Shown here piece after piece: positions 7,565 through 15,941 of a DNA stretch of 41,787 bases. A program made the translations under genes and the position numbers. Within the stretch, counting starts at the first letter, position 1; every line of letters starts with the position of its first letter. The notes under the pieces were generated by a model. The model made no database searches. It was not told the origin of the DNA and saw only the letters and a list, made by a program, of their open reading frames with translations. Origin of the DNA: Slackia sp. ZJ119 (GTDB lineage Bacteria; Actinomycetota; Coriobacteriia; Coriobacteriales; Eggerthellaceae); the NCBI RefSeq assembly GCF_011039175.1, contig NZ_JAAKEN010000019.1, forward strand, positions 1-41,787. The letters are read 5' to 3'.

Positions 7565-7899
7565 CCTTCAGAGGCCGGCCTGGAGCTCCGCCGCCCTCCG
7601 AGGCTGCCCCGAGGCGACCAGGGGCGAAGCTCTGCCGCATCGGCGTGAGCAGGTGCGGCGCGGGGGCTTCCGGCAGCGCCAAAGCCCTGAAACCGGCGGG
7701 CCAAAACAACGGCGTTTTCGGTACAGCACCAAAAACGCACGCTTCTCAACTGCGGATATTTCTTGGATGTTTCATCGGGCGAGTGTGATGAAGTCGTGGC
7801 TCTAATGCGTCCATGGCTTGTCAAGGGTGTTTTTCTGGTCATGTCTTTGTTAGGCTGTGTTCAACTGCCTGAGTGTTTCAACACGACTGGAGGATTTTT

Positions 7900-9075
7900 A
7901 TGCGACTTACCGCGACCCGCAAGACCGTTTCGGCTTGCGTAGTAGCATCGGCGCTCGCTTTGGCGCTGGCCGCACCGACGACTGCTTTCGCCGTCACTTC
8001 GGCTGAAAAGCAGGCCGAAGCGCAGGCTGTGCTCGCTTCTCTCAACACGATGCAAGCCCAGCTCGACCAGGCTTCCAACGATCACTATCTGGCCGTCGAG
8101 GCCCAGCAGCAGGCTGAAGCCGACGCCCAGGCCGCGCAGACCCGCATCGACGAGGCCAGCGCGGAAATCGCCGACTTGCAGAGCCGTTTGGGCACCCGCG
8201 CCCATTCTATGTACAAAGAAGGCAACTCCACGTTCCTCGACCTCATTCTGGGGGCCACCACGTTCTCGGAATTCACGAGCCGGTGGGACTTGCTGGTGTC
8301 CATCAACCAAAACGACACCGATTTGGTGAACGAGACCAAGGCGCTGCGCACTGAAATCGAAGAGCAGAAGGCCGTGCTTGACGAGCAGACGCGCGTCGCG
8401 GCCGAGAAGGCCGAAGAGGCCGCCCGCATCGAGGCCGACGCGCAGGCCACGGTCTCCGCGATGGAATCGACCTACAACAGCTTGAGCGCCGAGGTCGCCG
8501 CCCTGCTTGAACAGGAGCGTGCGGCCCAGGAAGCCGCCCAGGCTGCCCGCGCCGACCAGGTTCTGGCCGCCGCCGCGCAGTCCGCGCAGGCTGCCCAAGC
8601 CGCCCAGGCCGTGATTCCGCAGCAGACCGACGCCATCGTTCCGGAAACGACCTACGCTCAGCCGAGCGGCGGTTCGTACGAGACCATGGATTCGGCTGCG
8701 GCCGAGCAGCTGGTTTCTTCGGGCGGCGGCACCATCGTCGGCTATGACGCGAACACCGGCAACGCCATCGTCGACCGCGCGTATGCGGCGCTTGGCACGG
8801 CGTATTCGTACGGCGCCTGCAGCCAGGACGCGTTCGACTGCTCCGGCTTCGTCAGCTACGCGCTGACCGGCGGGTACGACCGTCTCGGATCCACGACCAC
8901 GTTCATGAACAGCTACCAGCAGGTGTCCGACCCGCAGCCGGGCGACATCGCGGTGAACGACGGCCACTGCGGCATCTACGTCGGCGACGGCAAGATGGTC
9001 CATGCGGCCACCTACGGCGTCGGCGTCGTCGAAGGCGCCGTGCAGGACGGCATGATCTTCGTACGGCCCAACTAG
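7900..9075 (+). CDS. Secreted NlpC/P60 peptidoglycan hydrolase with coiled-coil region
   Basis: A 391-residue secreted protein. It has a signal peptide (basic n-region RLTATRK, hydrophobic core about 10-25, probable cleavage after AFA at 31), a long Ala/Gln/Glu-rich coiled coil (about 33-236), a linker, and a C-terminal NlpC/P60 cysteine peptidase domain (about 285-391). The likely catalytic residues are C314 (FDCSGF), H356 (DGHCGIYVGDG) and H368 (MVHAA). The arrangement resembles RipA/PcsB/CwlO-type endopeptidases that cut stem peptides during growth and daughter-cell separation; in those families the coiled coil interacts with FtsEX or holds the domain inactive. No ftsEX genes lie in this window. 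Start ATG 7900 has a GGAGG Shine-Dalgarno; an upstream in-frame ATG at 7873 would put extra polar residues before the signal peptide. A terminator follows. Confidence 0.92.
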   Translation: MRLTATRKTVSACVVASALALALAAPTTAFAVTSAEKQAEAQAVLASLNTMQAQLDQASNDHYLAVEAQQQAEADAQAAQTRIDEASAEIADLQSRLGTRAHSMYKEGNSTFLDLILGATTFSEFTSRWDLLVSINQNDTDLVNETKALRTEIEEQKAVLDEQTRVAAEKAEEAARIEADAQATVSAMESTYNSLSAEVAALLEQERAAQEAAQAARADQVLAAAAQSAQAAQAAQAVIPQQTDAIVPETTYAQPSGGSYETMDSAAAEQLVSSGGGTIVGYDANTGNAIVDRAYAALGTAYSYGACSQDAFDCSGFVSYALTGGYDRLGSTTTFMNSYQQVSDPQPGDIAVNDGHCGIYVGDGKMVHAATYGVGVVEGAVQDGMIFVRPN

Positions 9076-9127
9076 GGTTCTGGCGCGGCCATGGCGCTGC
9101 GCGAACCGTGCACCCCTTCTCAGGCAT

Positions 9128-9166
9128 GAAGCCCCGGACGCGCTAAGCGACCGGGGCTTCTTCTTT
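9128..9166 (+). terminator. Intrinsic terminator after the NlpC/P60 gene
   Basis: A perfect 10-bp stem, GAAGCCCCGG (9128-9137) with CCGGGGCTTC (9151-9160), encloses a 13-nt loop and is followed by TTCTTT. It may also limit read-through into the oppositely oriented DUF1846 gene. Confidence 0.85.
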
Positions 9167-9198
9167 GGGCGGGGTCGGGAAGACGGCCCTGTCGGGCG

Positions 9199-9295
9199 TC
9201 GGGCGGCAGCCCCGACCGCCGCCCCGGCAGCCCGCCGCCTCGTGCGGGAGCTGACCCCCATCGGGCGGCAACCGCCGCTCCGACCGCCGCCCGCC
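9199..9295. repeat. GC-rich direct repeat, about 61-bp period
   Basis: The blocks TCGGGCGGCA and CCGACCGCCGCCC occur twice in the same order, starting at 9199 and 9261. It lies between the terminator and the 3' end of the DUF1846 gene and is non-coding as far as can be seen. Confidence 0.5.
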
Positions 9296-9307
9296 GCCCG
9301 AGGCGCC

Positions 9308-10786
9308 CTACTTGTGGTAGTAGCGGTGCTGCTCGTATTTGGGCTCGCAGCACACGTTGATGCCGAGCGTGCGGTAGAGCTTCTCGTCGGCCGACGAGAT
9401 GATGACCGAGAAGAACGCGTCGCATCCCCGCAGGTCGTCGACGTGGCTCATAAGCTGCGCTGCCAGCTCGCTTTGGCCCGAGCTGACCGCGACGGCCATG
9501 AGCGTCTCGTCGGAATGCAGGCGCGGGTTCTGGCTGCGCAAATGCTCGGTCTTCAGGCGGCAGATGGGCTCGATCACCTCGTCGGTGATCACGTCGACGT
9601 CCTCCACGTCGGCGAGCGCCTTCAGCGCGTTCATGAGCAGCGTGGACGCCGCCCCTAAAAGCGTCGACGTCTTGCCGGTGATCACCGTGCCGTCGGGCAG
9701 CACCATGGCGCCGGCGGGGCTTCCGGTCGTTTCCTCTTTCACGAGCGCGGCCGAGCGTGCCGGCGAAAACGACTGGTCGATGCCCGCCTGGCTCATGAGC
9801 ATTTCGATCTTGCCCACGCGTTCCTCCCCGTCGCCCGTGCGCTTGGCGTCCACGGCCGTCTGGAAGTAGCGCCGCACGATTTCCATGCGGGCGGCCTCGC
9901 ACACCGCGTCGTCGTCGCTGATGGCAAGCCCTGCCATGTTCACGCCCATGTCGGTGGGGGACTGGTACGGGCACGACCCTGAAATGCGGTCGAGCATCGT
10001 TTTCAGCACGGGGAAGATCTCCACGTCGCGGTTGTAGTTCACCGTGCGCTCGTCGTAGGCTTCCAGGTGGAACGGATCGATGATGTTCGCGTCGTCCAGA
10101 TCGGCCGTGGCGGCCTCGTAGGCGATGTTGGCGGGGTGCTTCAGCGGCAGGTTCCATATGGGGAACGTTTCGTACTTCGCGTAGCCGGCGTTGACCCCGC
10201 GCTTGTTCTCGTGGTACAGCTGCGAAAGGCACGTGGCCATTTTGCCTGATCCCGGCCCCGGCGCAGTCACCACGACGAGCGGGCGCGTCGTTTCCACGAA
10301 GTCGTTTCTGCCCAAGCCCTCATCGCTGACGATGCGGTCGATGTCGTAAGGATAGCCCGCGATGGGGTAGTGCAGATAGCTTTTCACGCCCAGCCCGTCC
10401 AGCCGCTTGCGGAAGGCGTCGGCGGCCGGCTGGTTGGCGTAATGCGTGATGACGACGCCGTTGACCGCAAAGCCCATTGTGCGGAAGATGTCCATGAGCC
10501 GCAGCGTGTCGTCGTCGTAGGTGATGCCCAGATCTCCGCGCACCTTGCTCTTCTCGATGTGGTTTGCGTTGATGACGAGGATGATCTCGACGTCGTCGGC
10601 CATGGACTTCAGCATGCGTATTTTAGAATCAGGTTCGAAACCAGGAAGCACGCGGCTCGCGTGATAGTCGTCGAACAGCTTGCCGCCGAACTCCAGGTAG
10701 AGCTTGCCGCCGAACTGGGCGACGCGTTCGCGAATGTGCCTGGCTTGCAGATCGATGTACTTGTCGTTGTCGAACCCGATGCGCAT
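9308..10786 (-). CDS. DUF1846 family protein
   Basis: A 492-residue protein starting MRIGFDNDKYIDLQARHI, recognised as DUF1846, a conserved family of about 500 aa in Firmicutes and Actinobacteria without an established function. A segment reading APGPGSGKMATCLSQ (near residue 175) resembles a phosphate-binding loop, and the surrounding VVVTAPGPGSGK is a nucleotide-binding-like strand-loop-helix. Other conserved-looking stretches are NANHIEKSKVRGDLGITYD and HYPIAGYPYDIDRIV. No signal peptide or membrane segment is seen, so it is probably cytoplasmic. The ATG is preceded on the minus strand by AAAGAGGG. It stands alone and is divergent from pyrG across 246 bp. No function is assigned. Confidence 0.88.
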   Translation of the reverse strand: MRIGFDNDKYIDLQARHIRERVAQFGGKLYLEFGGKLFDDYHASRVLPGFEPDSKIRMLKSMADDVEIILVINANHIEKSKVRGDLGITYDDDTLRLMDIFRTMGFAVNGVVITHYANQPAADAFRKRLDGLGVKSYLHYPIAGYPYDIDRIVSDEGLGRNDFVETTRPLVVVTAPGPGSGKMATCLSQLYHENKRGVNAGYAKYETFPIWNLPLKHPANIAYEAATADLDDANIIDPFHLEAYDERTVNYNRDVEIFPVLKTMLDRISGSCPYQSPTDMGVNMAGLAISDDDAVCEAARMEIVRRYFQTAVDAKRTGDGEERVGKIEMLMSQAGIDQSFSPARSAALVKEETTGSPAGAMVLPDGTVITGKTSTLLGAASTLLMNALKALADVEDVDVITDEVIEPICRLKTEHLRSQNPRLHSDETLMAVAVSSGQSELAAQLMSHVDDLRGCDAFFSVIISSADEKLYRTLGINVCCEPKYEQHRYYHK

Positions 10787-10955
10787 AAAACCCTCTTTCG
10801 CCGTGAAACCGCTGTCAATCCTAACCGCTTATTGTAAGGCGGGCCGGCTGGCAAAAGGCCGAGCGTGGGTCGAAATGCAGAAAAGGGCGACGGCGGGCCG
10901 CGTTTCGGCTTCGTAAAACTTCGGGCCGTCGCCGCGCAGGCCGCCGCGGCGCTCC

Positions 10956-10961
10956 TACAAT
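10956..10961 (+). promoter_or_regulatory. Possible -10 element for pyrG
   Basis: TACAAT stands 71 bp before the pyrG start in otherwise GC-rich DNA. No convincing -35 hexamer is found 16-18 bp upstream, so this is only a candidate. Confidence 0.3.
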
Positions 10962-11032
10962 TGGGTCGTTTGCGCGACGGGAAAAGCGGCTTGCGTCTGG
11001 GCGCAGGGCGCAGTCGAGGCAGGGGGTCTTTC

Positions 11033-12733
11033 ATGGCAAAGCACATCTTCGTGACCGGCGGCGTCGTCTCGTCGCTTGGTAAGGGCATCACGGCGGCCTC
11101 GCTCGGACATCTGTTGAAGGCCCGCGGGTACCAGGTGACGATGCAGAAGATGGACCCGTACCTCAACGTGGACCCCGGCACGATGAGCCCGTTTCAGCAC
11201 GGCGAGGTGTTCGTCACCGACGACGGCCATGAAGGCGACCTTGACCTGGGGCATTACGAGCGCTTCATCGACGAGAATCTCACGCGCGAGTCCAACTTCA
11301 CGCAGGGCTCCATCTACCAGACGCTTATCGCGCAGGAACGCCGCGGCGATTTCCTCGGCGGCACGGTGCAGGTCATCCCGCACGTGACCGAGGCCATCAA
11401 GGCTCGTCTGCGCCGCATCGCCGAGCAGTCGGGCGCCGACATCGTCATTTCCGAAATCGGCGGCACCATCGGCGACATCGAAGGGCTGCCGTTCATCGAG
11501 GCGGCCCGCCAGTTCAAAAAAGAGCTGCCCGACGGCGACGCGCTGTTCGTCCACGTGACGCTGGTGCCCTACATCGCCGCAGCTCACGAGGTGAAGACGA
11601 AGCCCACCCAGCATTCGGTGAAGGAGCTGCGCTCCCTTGGCGTGCAGCCCGATTTCATCGTGTGCCGCAGCGACCACGACATCGACGAGAAGGTGCGCGA
11701 GAAGATCGCCCTGTTCTGCGACGTGGCGCCGGGAGAGGTGGTGTCGTGCGTCGACGCGCCGTCGATCTACGAAGTGCCGCTGTCGCTGTACCGCCAGGGC
11801 TTCGACGCACGGGTGCTCGCGAAGCTGAGCCTGCCCGCCATGCCGGCGAACCTGGCGCCTTTGCGGTCGTTTCTGGAGGCGAAGGAGCACGCGCGGGGCA
11901 CGGTCGACATTGCGGTGGTGGGCAAGTACGTGAGCCTGCCCGACGCCTACCTGTCGGTCATCGAAGCGCTTGGGCACGCCGGCGTGTTCCACGGGCGGCA
12001 TGCCTGCGTGCACCTCATCGACGGGGAAGAGCTGAGCGACTCCACCGCGGCCGAGGCGCTCGACGGCATGGACGGCATTCTGATTCCGGGCGGGTTCGGC
12101 CAGCGGGCGTTTGAAGGCAAGATAGCCGCCGCCCGTTTCGCGCGGGAGAACGACGTGCCGTTTCTCGGCATCTGCCTGGGGCTGCAGGCGGCGGTCTGCG
12201 AATTCGCACGGAACGTGTGCGGCCTGGAGGGCGCCACGTCGGCCGAGTTCGCCGACGAGGCTTCGGCTTCCGCTGCCGGCAGCGGCCGTGCGCGGCGGAC
12301 GGCGGCCGACGCGGCGCTGCTCATCGACCTTATGCCCGAGCAGGCCGACGTGGAGGACAAGGGCGGCACGATGCGCCTGGGCGCCTATCCGTGCAAGGTC
12401 GTCCCTGGCACGCGGGCGTTTGCGGCCTACGGCTGCGAGCTTGTCTACGAGCGCCACCGCCACCGCTACGAGGTGAACAACGCCTACCGCGACGCGCTCG
12501 AGAAGGCCGGCTTGGTCGTCTGCGGCCTGTCTCCCGACGAGCGCCTGGTCGAGATGGTCGAGCTGCCCGGCCACCCGTGGTTCGTCGCCAGCCAGGGGCA
12601 TCCGGAGTTCAAGAGCCGCCCCACGCGCCCGCACCCCCTCTTCCGCGACTTCGTGGGGGCCGCCATAGCCCGCGCGGAAGGCGCTGCGTCGCCGGCGGCC
12701 GAGCAGCCCGCTGCCCATCCCGAAAGCGAATAG
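11033..12733 (+). CDS. pyrG: CTP synthase
   Basis: A 566-residue glutamine-hydrolysing CTP synthase (UTP + ATP + Gln to CTP). The N-terminal synthetase domain begins [18 protein letters not shown], containing the P-loop-like ATP site, followed by [28 protein letters not shown]. The C-terminal glutamine amidotransferase domain has the nucleophile cysteine in FLGICLGLQ and the His/Glu pair in [11 protein letters not shown]. Compared with typical 535-550-aa enzymes it has a small Ala/Ser-rich insertion in the amidotransferase domain (near residues 405-425) and a disordered Ala/Pro/Glu tail. The chosen ATG lies after an AGGGGGT Shine-Dalgarno-like stretch; upstream in-frame codons give Arg/Ala-rich sequence outside the family. 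It is divergent from the DUF1846 gene. Confidence 0.97.
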   Translation: MAKHIFVTGGVVSSLGKGITAASLGHLLKARGYQVTMQKMDPYLNVDPGTMSPFQHGEVFVTDDGHEGDLDLGHYERFIDENLTRESNFTQGSIYQTLIAQERRGDFLGGTVQVIPHVTEAIKARLRRIAEQSGADIVISEIGGTIGDIEGLPFIEAARQFKKELPDGDALFVHVTLVPYIAAAHEVKTKPTQHSVKELRSLGVQPDFIVCRSDHDIDEKVREKIALFCDVAPGEVVSCVDAPSIYEVPLSLYRQGFDARVLAKLSLPAMPANLAPLRSFLEAKEHARGTVDIAVVGKYVSLPDAYLSVIEALGHAGVFHGRHACVHLIDGEELSDSTAAEALDGMDGILIPGGFGQRAFEGKIAAARFARENDVPFLGICLGLQAAVCEFARNVCGLEGATSAEFADEASASAAGSGRARRTAADAALLIDLMPEQADVEDKGGTMRLGAYPCKVVPGTRAFAAYGCELVYERHRHRYEVNNAYRDALEKAGLVVCGLSPDERLVEMVELPGHPWFVASQGHPEFKSRPTRPHPLFRDFVGAAIARAEGAASPAAEQPAAHPESE

Positions 12734-12786
12734 CGCCGCGCCTGGCCCGTCCGTGCAGGGCAAGGGGCTTCGGCCGGCGTTCGTCC

Positions 12787-12855
12787 AGGGAAGCGCTGGT
12801 CGGTTCTGGCGCCCTTGCAGACGGGCCGGCGCCTGACTTCGACCAGTGTTTGTCT
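12787..12855 (+). repeat. Dispersed inverted-repeat element, short copy A (69 bp)
   Basis: The left end AGGGAAGCGCTGGTCGG (12787-12803) is mirrored by 12839-12855, whose complement matches at 12 of 17 positions. The centre is a GC-rich remnant. It lies in tandem with the full copy 43 bp downstream. Its divergence suggests an old, internally deleted copy. Confidence 0.55.
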
Positions 12856-12877
12856 GGCACAAATACTCTCGAACGGA

Positions 12878-12883
12878 TATAAT
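12878..12883 (+). promoter_or_regulatory. -10 hexamer (TATAAT) upstream of moaA
   Basis: A perfect TATAAT. Seventeen bp upstream lies TGGCAC, a poor -35. Transcription would start around 12890 and run through the 158-bp element into moaA. Confidence 0.45.
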
Positions 12884-12898
12884 ACCTTCCCGTATACG

Positions 12899-13056
12899 AG
12901 GGAAGCGTCGATCGATTTCGCCAGCCCTGGGCCCGCATGGCGGCGCCTGGCGGGCCTAGAGCTCACACGCGCACGCCGGTGCGCCCGCTCGGCCTTCGGC
13001 CGCCATCCGTCCGCCCTGCGGACCCGGGCCAAGACGGCTTTGATCGGTGCTTCCCT
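12899..13056 (+). repeat. Dispersed inverted-repeat element, full copy B (158 bp)
   Basis: Terminal inverted repeats lie at 12899-12915 and 13040-13056 (14 of 17 matching; consensus AGGGAARCGCYGATCRA). The whole copy aligns without gaps, in reverse complement, with the 158-bp copy upstream of yebC, with about 122 of 158 identical positions by hand. A central GCGCACGCCGGTGCGC palindrome is shared. It ends 18 bp before the moaA start. No reading frame in it is shared with the other copies. Confidence 0.8.
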
Positions 13057-13074
13057 AGGGGGAGGAAGACTGCT

Positions 13075-14076
13075 ATGATCGATTCGCATGGTCGCACGAT
13101 CGACTACTTGCGCATTTCGCTGACGGACCGCTGCAACTTCCGTTGCATCTATTGCATGCCGGAAGAAGGGGTTGCGGCCAAGGGCCACGATGAGATTTTG
13201 CGCTACGACGAGATCGTCGACATCGTCAAAGAAGCGTCGCGTTTGGGCATTACGCGCCTGCGTCTGACGGGCGGCGAGCCGCTTGTGCGCCGCGGGGTCG
13301 AAGGGCTCGTCGAAGAGCTTGCGGCCATTCCCGGCATCGAGTCCATCGCCATGACCACCAACGGCGTGCTGCTGCCGAAAATGGCCGCCGACCTGCGCCG
13401 CGCCGGGCTTTCTCGCGTGAACATCTCGCTGGACACGCTCGACCCGGACCAGTTTCGCCGCATCACGCGCTGCGGGTCCATCGAGCAGACGCTGGCCGGC
13501 ATCGACGCTGCGCTGGAATACGGCTTTTCGCCGGTGAAGATAAACGCCGTGACGGTGCGCAGCTTGGGCCAGGACTTTCTCGCGTTCGCGAAGCTCTCGC
13601 TCGACCGTCCGCTGCACGTGCGCTTCATCGAGTACATGCCCGTGGGCGAAAGCACCGGGTCCGACGGCACGGGCTGGGGCAAGAAAGACGTGATTCCCAG
13701 CGACGAGCTGCTCGGGCTGCTGAACGAGCAGGCGAAGGCGGAAGGCTTGGGCGAACTGGTGCCGGCCGAGAAGCACAAGCCGCAAGGCTGGGGGCCGGCC
13801 TCGTATTACACGTTCGAAGGCGCCCAGGGCACGGTCGGGTTCATCAGCCCGCTGTCGCGGCACTTCTGCGCGGAATGCAACCGCCTGCGGCTGTCCGCCG
13901 ACGGCAAGATCCGCCCGTGTCTGTTCTCGGACGAGGAATACGACGTGCGCGGCGCCTTGGCCGACGAAGGGCCGGCCGGCGTGCGGCGCGTGCTGCAGCA
14001 GGCCATCGGCGCGAAGCCCGACGAGCACCACGACAAGGTGGGCACCGAGCGGCTCATGTCGCAGATCGGCGGGTAA
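13075..14076 (+). CDS. moaA: GTP 3',8-cyclase MoaA
   Basis: A 333-residue radical-SAM enzyme that, with MoaC, converts GTP to cyclic pyranopterin monophosphate in molybdenum cofactor synthesis. The N-terminal radical-SAM cluster motif is C20-x3-C24-x2-C27 ([15 protein letters not shown]). The C-terminal cluster is held by [19 protein letters not shown]. The protein ends in GG, the C-terminal tail needed for GTP cyclisation in known MoaA proteins. The ATG is preceded by GGGGGAGGAAGA, an excellent Shine-Dalgarno. In-frame codons further upstream would translate the repeat element and are rejected. moaC follows after 104 bp. Molybdoenzymes are common in the suspected lineage, but none is in the window. 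Confidence 0.97.
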   Translation: MIDSHGRTIDYLRISLTDRCNFRCIYCMPEEGVAAKGHDEILRYDEIVDIVKEASRLGITRLRLTGGEPLVRRGVEGLVEELAAIPGIESIAMTTNGVLLPKMAADLRRAGLSRVNISLDTLDPDQFRRITRCGSIEQTLAGIDAALEYGFSPVKINAVTVRSLGQDFLAFAKLSLDRPLHVRFIEYMPVGESTGSDGTGWGKKDVIPSDELLGLLNEQAKAEGLGELVPAEKHKPQGWGPASYYTFEGAQGTVGFISPLSRHFCAECNRLRLSADGKIRPCLFSDEEYDVRGALADEGPAGVRRVLQQAIGAKPDEHHDKVGTERLMSQIGG

Positions 14077-14180
14077 CGCGTCTGCGCGGGCGGCGTTCGC
14101 GCGGCCGCATGCGAAAGCGGGGCGTGCAGGCGGGCCCCTCGGCGCCAAACGACAGGAACGGCACTACGAAAGAAGGCGAA
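14077..14180 (+). other. moaA-moaC spacer with hairpin
   Basis: The 104-bp spacer has an imperfect stem, GCGTTCGC pairing with GCGAAAGC with one mismatch (about 14091-14117), and no T-run. It could modestly affect moaC expression. No promoter is recognised. GAAAGAAGG near 14169-14176 serves as the moaC ribosome-binding site. Confidence 0.3.
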
Positions 14181-14687
14181 ATGGTTGATCAGCTGACCCA
14201 TATCGACGAGAAGGGCGACGTGCGCATGGTGGACGTGTCCGCCAAGCCCGACACCGAGCGCGTGGCGGTGGCCGAAGGCTTCATCGCCATGAAGCCTGAA
14301 ACGCTCTCGCTCATCGTCGAGGGCAAGGCGGCGAAGGGCGACGTGCTCGCGTGTGCGCGGGTGGCCGGCGTCATGGCCGCGAAAAAGACGAGCGATCTCA
14401 TTCCGATGTGCCATCCGCTGGCCATCACGAAGGCGAAGGTGGAATGCACGCCGGTGTTCGCCGGCGAGCGGCCCGACGGGGCGGTGGGCATTCACGTGAC
14501 CACGACCTGCGGCGTTACCGGGAAAACCGGCATCGAGATGGAAGCGCTCACGGCGGCCGGCGTCGCGTGCCTGACCGTTTACGACATGTGCAAGGCGGTC
14601 GACCGCGGCATGGAGATCACCGATGTGCGCCTGCTGCGCAAAGACGGCGGCAAAACGGGCCTGTGGGAGCGCACGCCGTCGGCATAA
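14181..14687 (+). CDS. moaC: Cyclic pyranopterin monophosphate synthase MoaC
   Basis: A 168-residue enzyme completing the first step of molybdenum cofactor synthesis by converting the MoaA product to cPMP. Family signatures are clear: [18 protein letters not shown] near the N-terminus, [14 protein letters not shown] (about 73-86), [12 protein letters not shown] and [14 protein letters not shown], which carry the active-site Lys/His/Asp residues in characterised MoaC. Length is normal (about 160 aa). The chosen ATG has a GAAGG-type ribosome-binding site; upstream in-frame codons give basic low-complexity sequence. It belongs with moaA functionally and probably transcriptionally. Confidence 0.97.
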   Translation: MVDQLTHIDEKGDVRMVDVSAKPDTERVAVAEGFIAMKPETLSLIVEGKAAKGDVLACARVAGVMAAKKTSDLIPMCHPLAITKAKVECTPVFAGERPDGAVGIHVTTTCGVTGKTGIEMEALTAAGVACLTVYDMCKAVDRGMEITDVRLLRKDGGKTGLWERTPSA

Positions 14688-14697
14688 GGCGAAACGC

Positions 14698-14735
14698 GGC
14701 CGCCGAACGTCGGCGGCCCGCACGGCTTCCGTGCG
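14698..14735 (+). other. Two consecutive GC hairpins after moaC
   Basis: A perfect 9-bp stem, GGCCGCCGA (14698-14706) with TCGGCGGCC (14710-14718), is followed by a perfect 7-bp stem, CGCACGG/CCGTGCG (14719-14725, 14729-14735). Both have 3-nt loops and no T-run follows, so Rho-independent termination is doubtful. They could protect the moaC 3' end or act with Rho. Confidence 0.5.
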
Positions 14736-14763
14736 CCTGCCTGCGTTCAGGAAAACGATGACG

Positions 14764-14788
14764 GAAGCAGTCAACGTTTCCCTCGGGC
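14764..14788 (-). repeat. Possible end of a decayed dispersed element upstream of the lipid kinase gene
   Basis: CAGTCAACGTTTCCCT is, in reverse complement, a 12-of-16 match to the terminal repeat AGGGAAACGCTGATCA. A weak opposite end (AAGGCGAAACGC, from about 14686) would give a copy of about 100 bp, similar to the one before murC. The low similarity makes this tentative. Confidence 0.3.
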
Positions 14789-14817
14789 AATCAGCCTTAT
14801 GCGGAAAGGAAGCACCG

Positions 14818-15741
14818 ATGACAACTTCGTGGGGAAACACCCTGCTCATTGCGAACCCCGTGGCGCAAAACGGCAGAAGCGCGTCGCTCGTGGACCGTGT
14901 GGCCGGGCTTTTGCGCGGCAGGCTTCCCCGCGACAGCTTCCGCGTCGAGCTGACGAAACGCGCCGGGCATGCGGTCGACATCGCGCGGGATGCGCAAGGC
15001 GTCGACACCGTGCTCGTGCTTGGCGGCGACGGCATCGTGCACGAGGCGGCCAACGGGCTGATGGCACGCCCTGCCGACGACCGCCCGGTGCTCGGCGTCG
15101 TCGCGTCGGGGTCGGGCAACGACTTCGCCAAGGCGATCGGCATTCCGTTCGATGTGGGGCAGGCCTGCGAGGCGCTGCTTGCCTGCGAGCCGCGACGGAT
15201 CGACGTCGGCCAGGTCAACGACCGGTACTTCGTCGAGACGCTGTCGTTCGGGCTTGATGCGGCCATTGCGCTCGACACGGTGGTCCGTCGGAAGAAGACC
15301 GGCCGCACTGGCACGGCGCTGTACATGGAAAGCGGGTTCGACCAGCTGCTGCATCACCTGGATGCGTTCGACTACGCGCTGCGCGTTGGAGACGATGAGA
15401 CGAAAACGGGACAGTCGATCACGTTCGCGGTGCAGAACGGGCCCTATTACGGCGGCGGCTTCAAGGTGTGCCCGGACGCGAAGCTCGACGACGGCGTCTT
15501 TGACCTGTGCATCGCGCATCCGCCCATCGGCGTGCTGCGGGCGTGCTGGCTGTTTCTGCAGGCGAAAGACGGGCGCCACACGAAGTCGCGGCAGGTTGAA
15601 ATGCTCCGCGCGGCGTCGCTGCATCTGGAGTTTTCCGAAGAGCCGCCCGCGCAAACCGACGGCGAGCGGCTGCGCGGCACGTCGTTCGACGTTCGGATGC
15701 ACCCGTCGGCCCTGAGCGTGCTCGCTCCGGCGATGCGTTAG
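14818..15741 (+). CDS. Diacylglycerol kinase family lipid kinase (YegS/DgkB-like)
   Basis: A 307-residue protein of the DAGK catalytic-domain family, which phosphorylates diacylglycerol or related lipids with ATP; in Gram-positives such enzymes recycle the diacylglycerol left by lipoteichoic acid synthesis. Diagnostic motifs are LLIANPVAQNGR at the N-terminus, VLGGDGIVHEAANG (about 61-74) and the VASGSGNDFAKAIG loop. A beta-rich C-terminal domain follows, with FAVQNGPYYGGGFKVCPDAKLDDG. No transmembrane segment is seen, as usual for soluble DgkB/YegS types. Start ATG 14818 is preceded by GGAAAGGAAG; an alternative in-frame ATG at 14758 has no better site. It is convergent with serA. The family is certain; the lipid substrate is not. 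Confidence 0.9.
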   Translation: MTTSWGNTLLIANPVAQNGRSASLVDRVAGLLRGRLPRDSFRVELTKRAGHAVDIARDAQGVDTVLVLGGDGIVHEAANGLMARPADDRPVLGVVASGSGNDFAKAIGIPFDVGQACEALLACEPRRIDVGQVNDRYFVETLSFGLDAAIALDTVVRRKKTGRTGTALYMESGFDQLLHHLDAFDYALRVGDDETKTGQSITFAVQNGPYYGGGFKVCPDAKLDDGVFDLCIAHPPIGVLRACWLFLQAKDGRHTKSRQVEMLRAASLHLEFSEEPPAQTDGERLRGTSFDVRMHPSALSVLAPAMR

Positions 15742-15890
15742 CGCGGCGGGTCCGGGATCGCTCGGATTGCTTCCGTTTTCCCAGGTCGCCGGCGGGCGAG
15801 CGTCGCTTAAAATTCTGAGCGAATCAATCAGCATTCAACGCCCGCCGCCTGCCTGCCGCCCGCTCGCAGCGCTGCTCGCCTCATAAACCA

Positions 15891-15914
15891 AGCGGCCGCC
15901 CGAAGGCGACCGCT
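15891..15914 (-). terminator. Terminator-like hairpin of serA
   Basis: On the minus strand a 10-bp stem with one G-T pair closes a TTCG tetraloop (15901-15904 on the plus strand) and is followed by TGGTTTAT. It lies 27 bp past the serA stop. The stable tetraloop supports function; the T-run is short. Confidence 0.6.
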
Positions 15915-15941
15915 CGCTGGCAAAACCGTATGCCGATTCGG

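Larger units (their letters stand above)
6844..7899. other. 1.05-kb gene-free interval rich in repeats
   Basis: No reading frame on either strand here shows a domain, sensible composition or a ribosome-binding site. The long frames are low-complexity Gly/Pro/Arg sequence produced by GC-rich DNA. Visible content in order: a fragment of the dispersed inverted-repeat element (6867-6894), a direct repeat of CTGCGTGCGGGCAG (near 6943 and 6980), a long imperfect palindrome (7161-7395) in an AT-richer island, a GC-rich block with a 63-bp direct repeat (7438-7564), and a less GC-rich leader in front of the NlpC/P60 gene. It may be decayed mobile or accessory DNA; a small RNA cannot be excluded. Confidence 0.6.
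12734..13074. other. pyrG-moaA intergenic region occupied by two repeat elements
   Basis: This 341-bp gap contains a short 69-bp element copy (12787-12855), a TATAAT hexamer (12878-12883), a full 158-bp element copy (12899-13056) and the moaA Shine-Dalgarno. Nothing else coding is seen. No U-run terminator for pyrG is apparent unless the short copy acts as one. Confidence 0.6.

Noticed and set aside
6840-7709. Minus-strand open frame (289 aa) across the 1-kb gap
   Set aside because: Composition is Gly/Pro/Arg low complexity with no family resemblance and no ribosome-binding site, and it runs through the palindrome and the 63-bp repeats. It is better explained by stop-poor GC-rich DNA.
10865-11032. 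N-terminal extension of pyrG
   Set aside because: The extra 56 residues are Arg/Ala-rich and outside the family. CTP synthases start directly with the [10 protein letters not shown] segment.
12899-13056. Molybdenum-cofactor riboswitch upstream of moaA
   Set aside because: The leader of moaA is a copy of a repeat also found before yebC and murC, in both orientations, so it is not specific to molybdenum cofactor genes.
12937-13074. N-terminal extension of moaA from an upstream ATG
   Set aside because: The extra 46 residues would be translated from the repeat element. Known MoaA proteins begin near the radical-SAM motif, and the GGGGGAGGAAGA site fixes ATG 13075.
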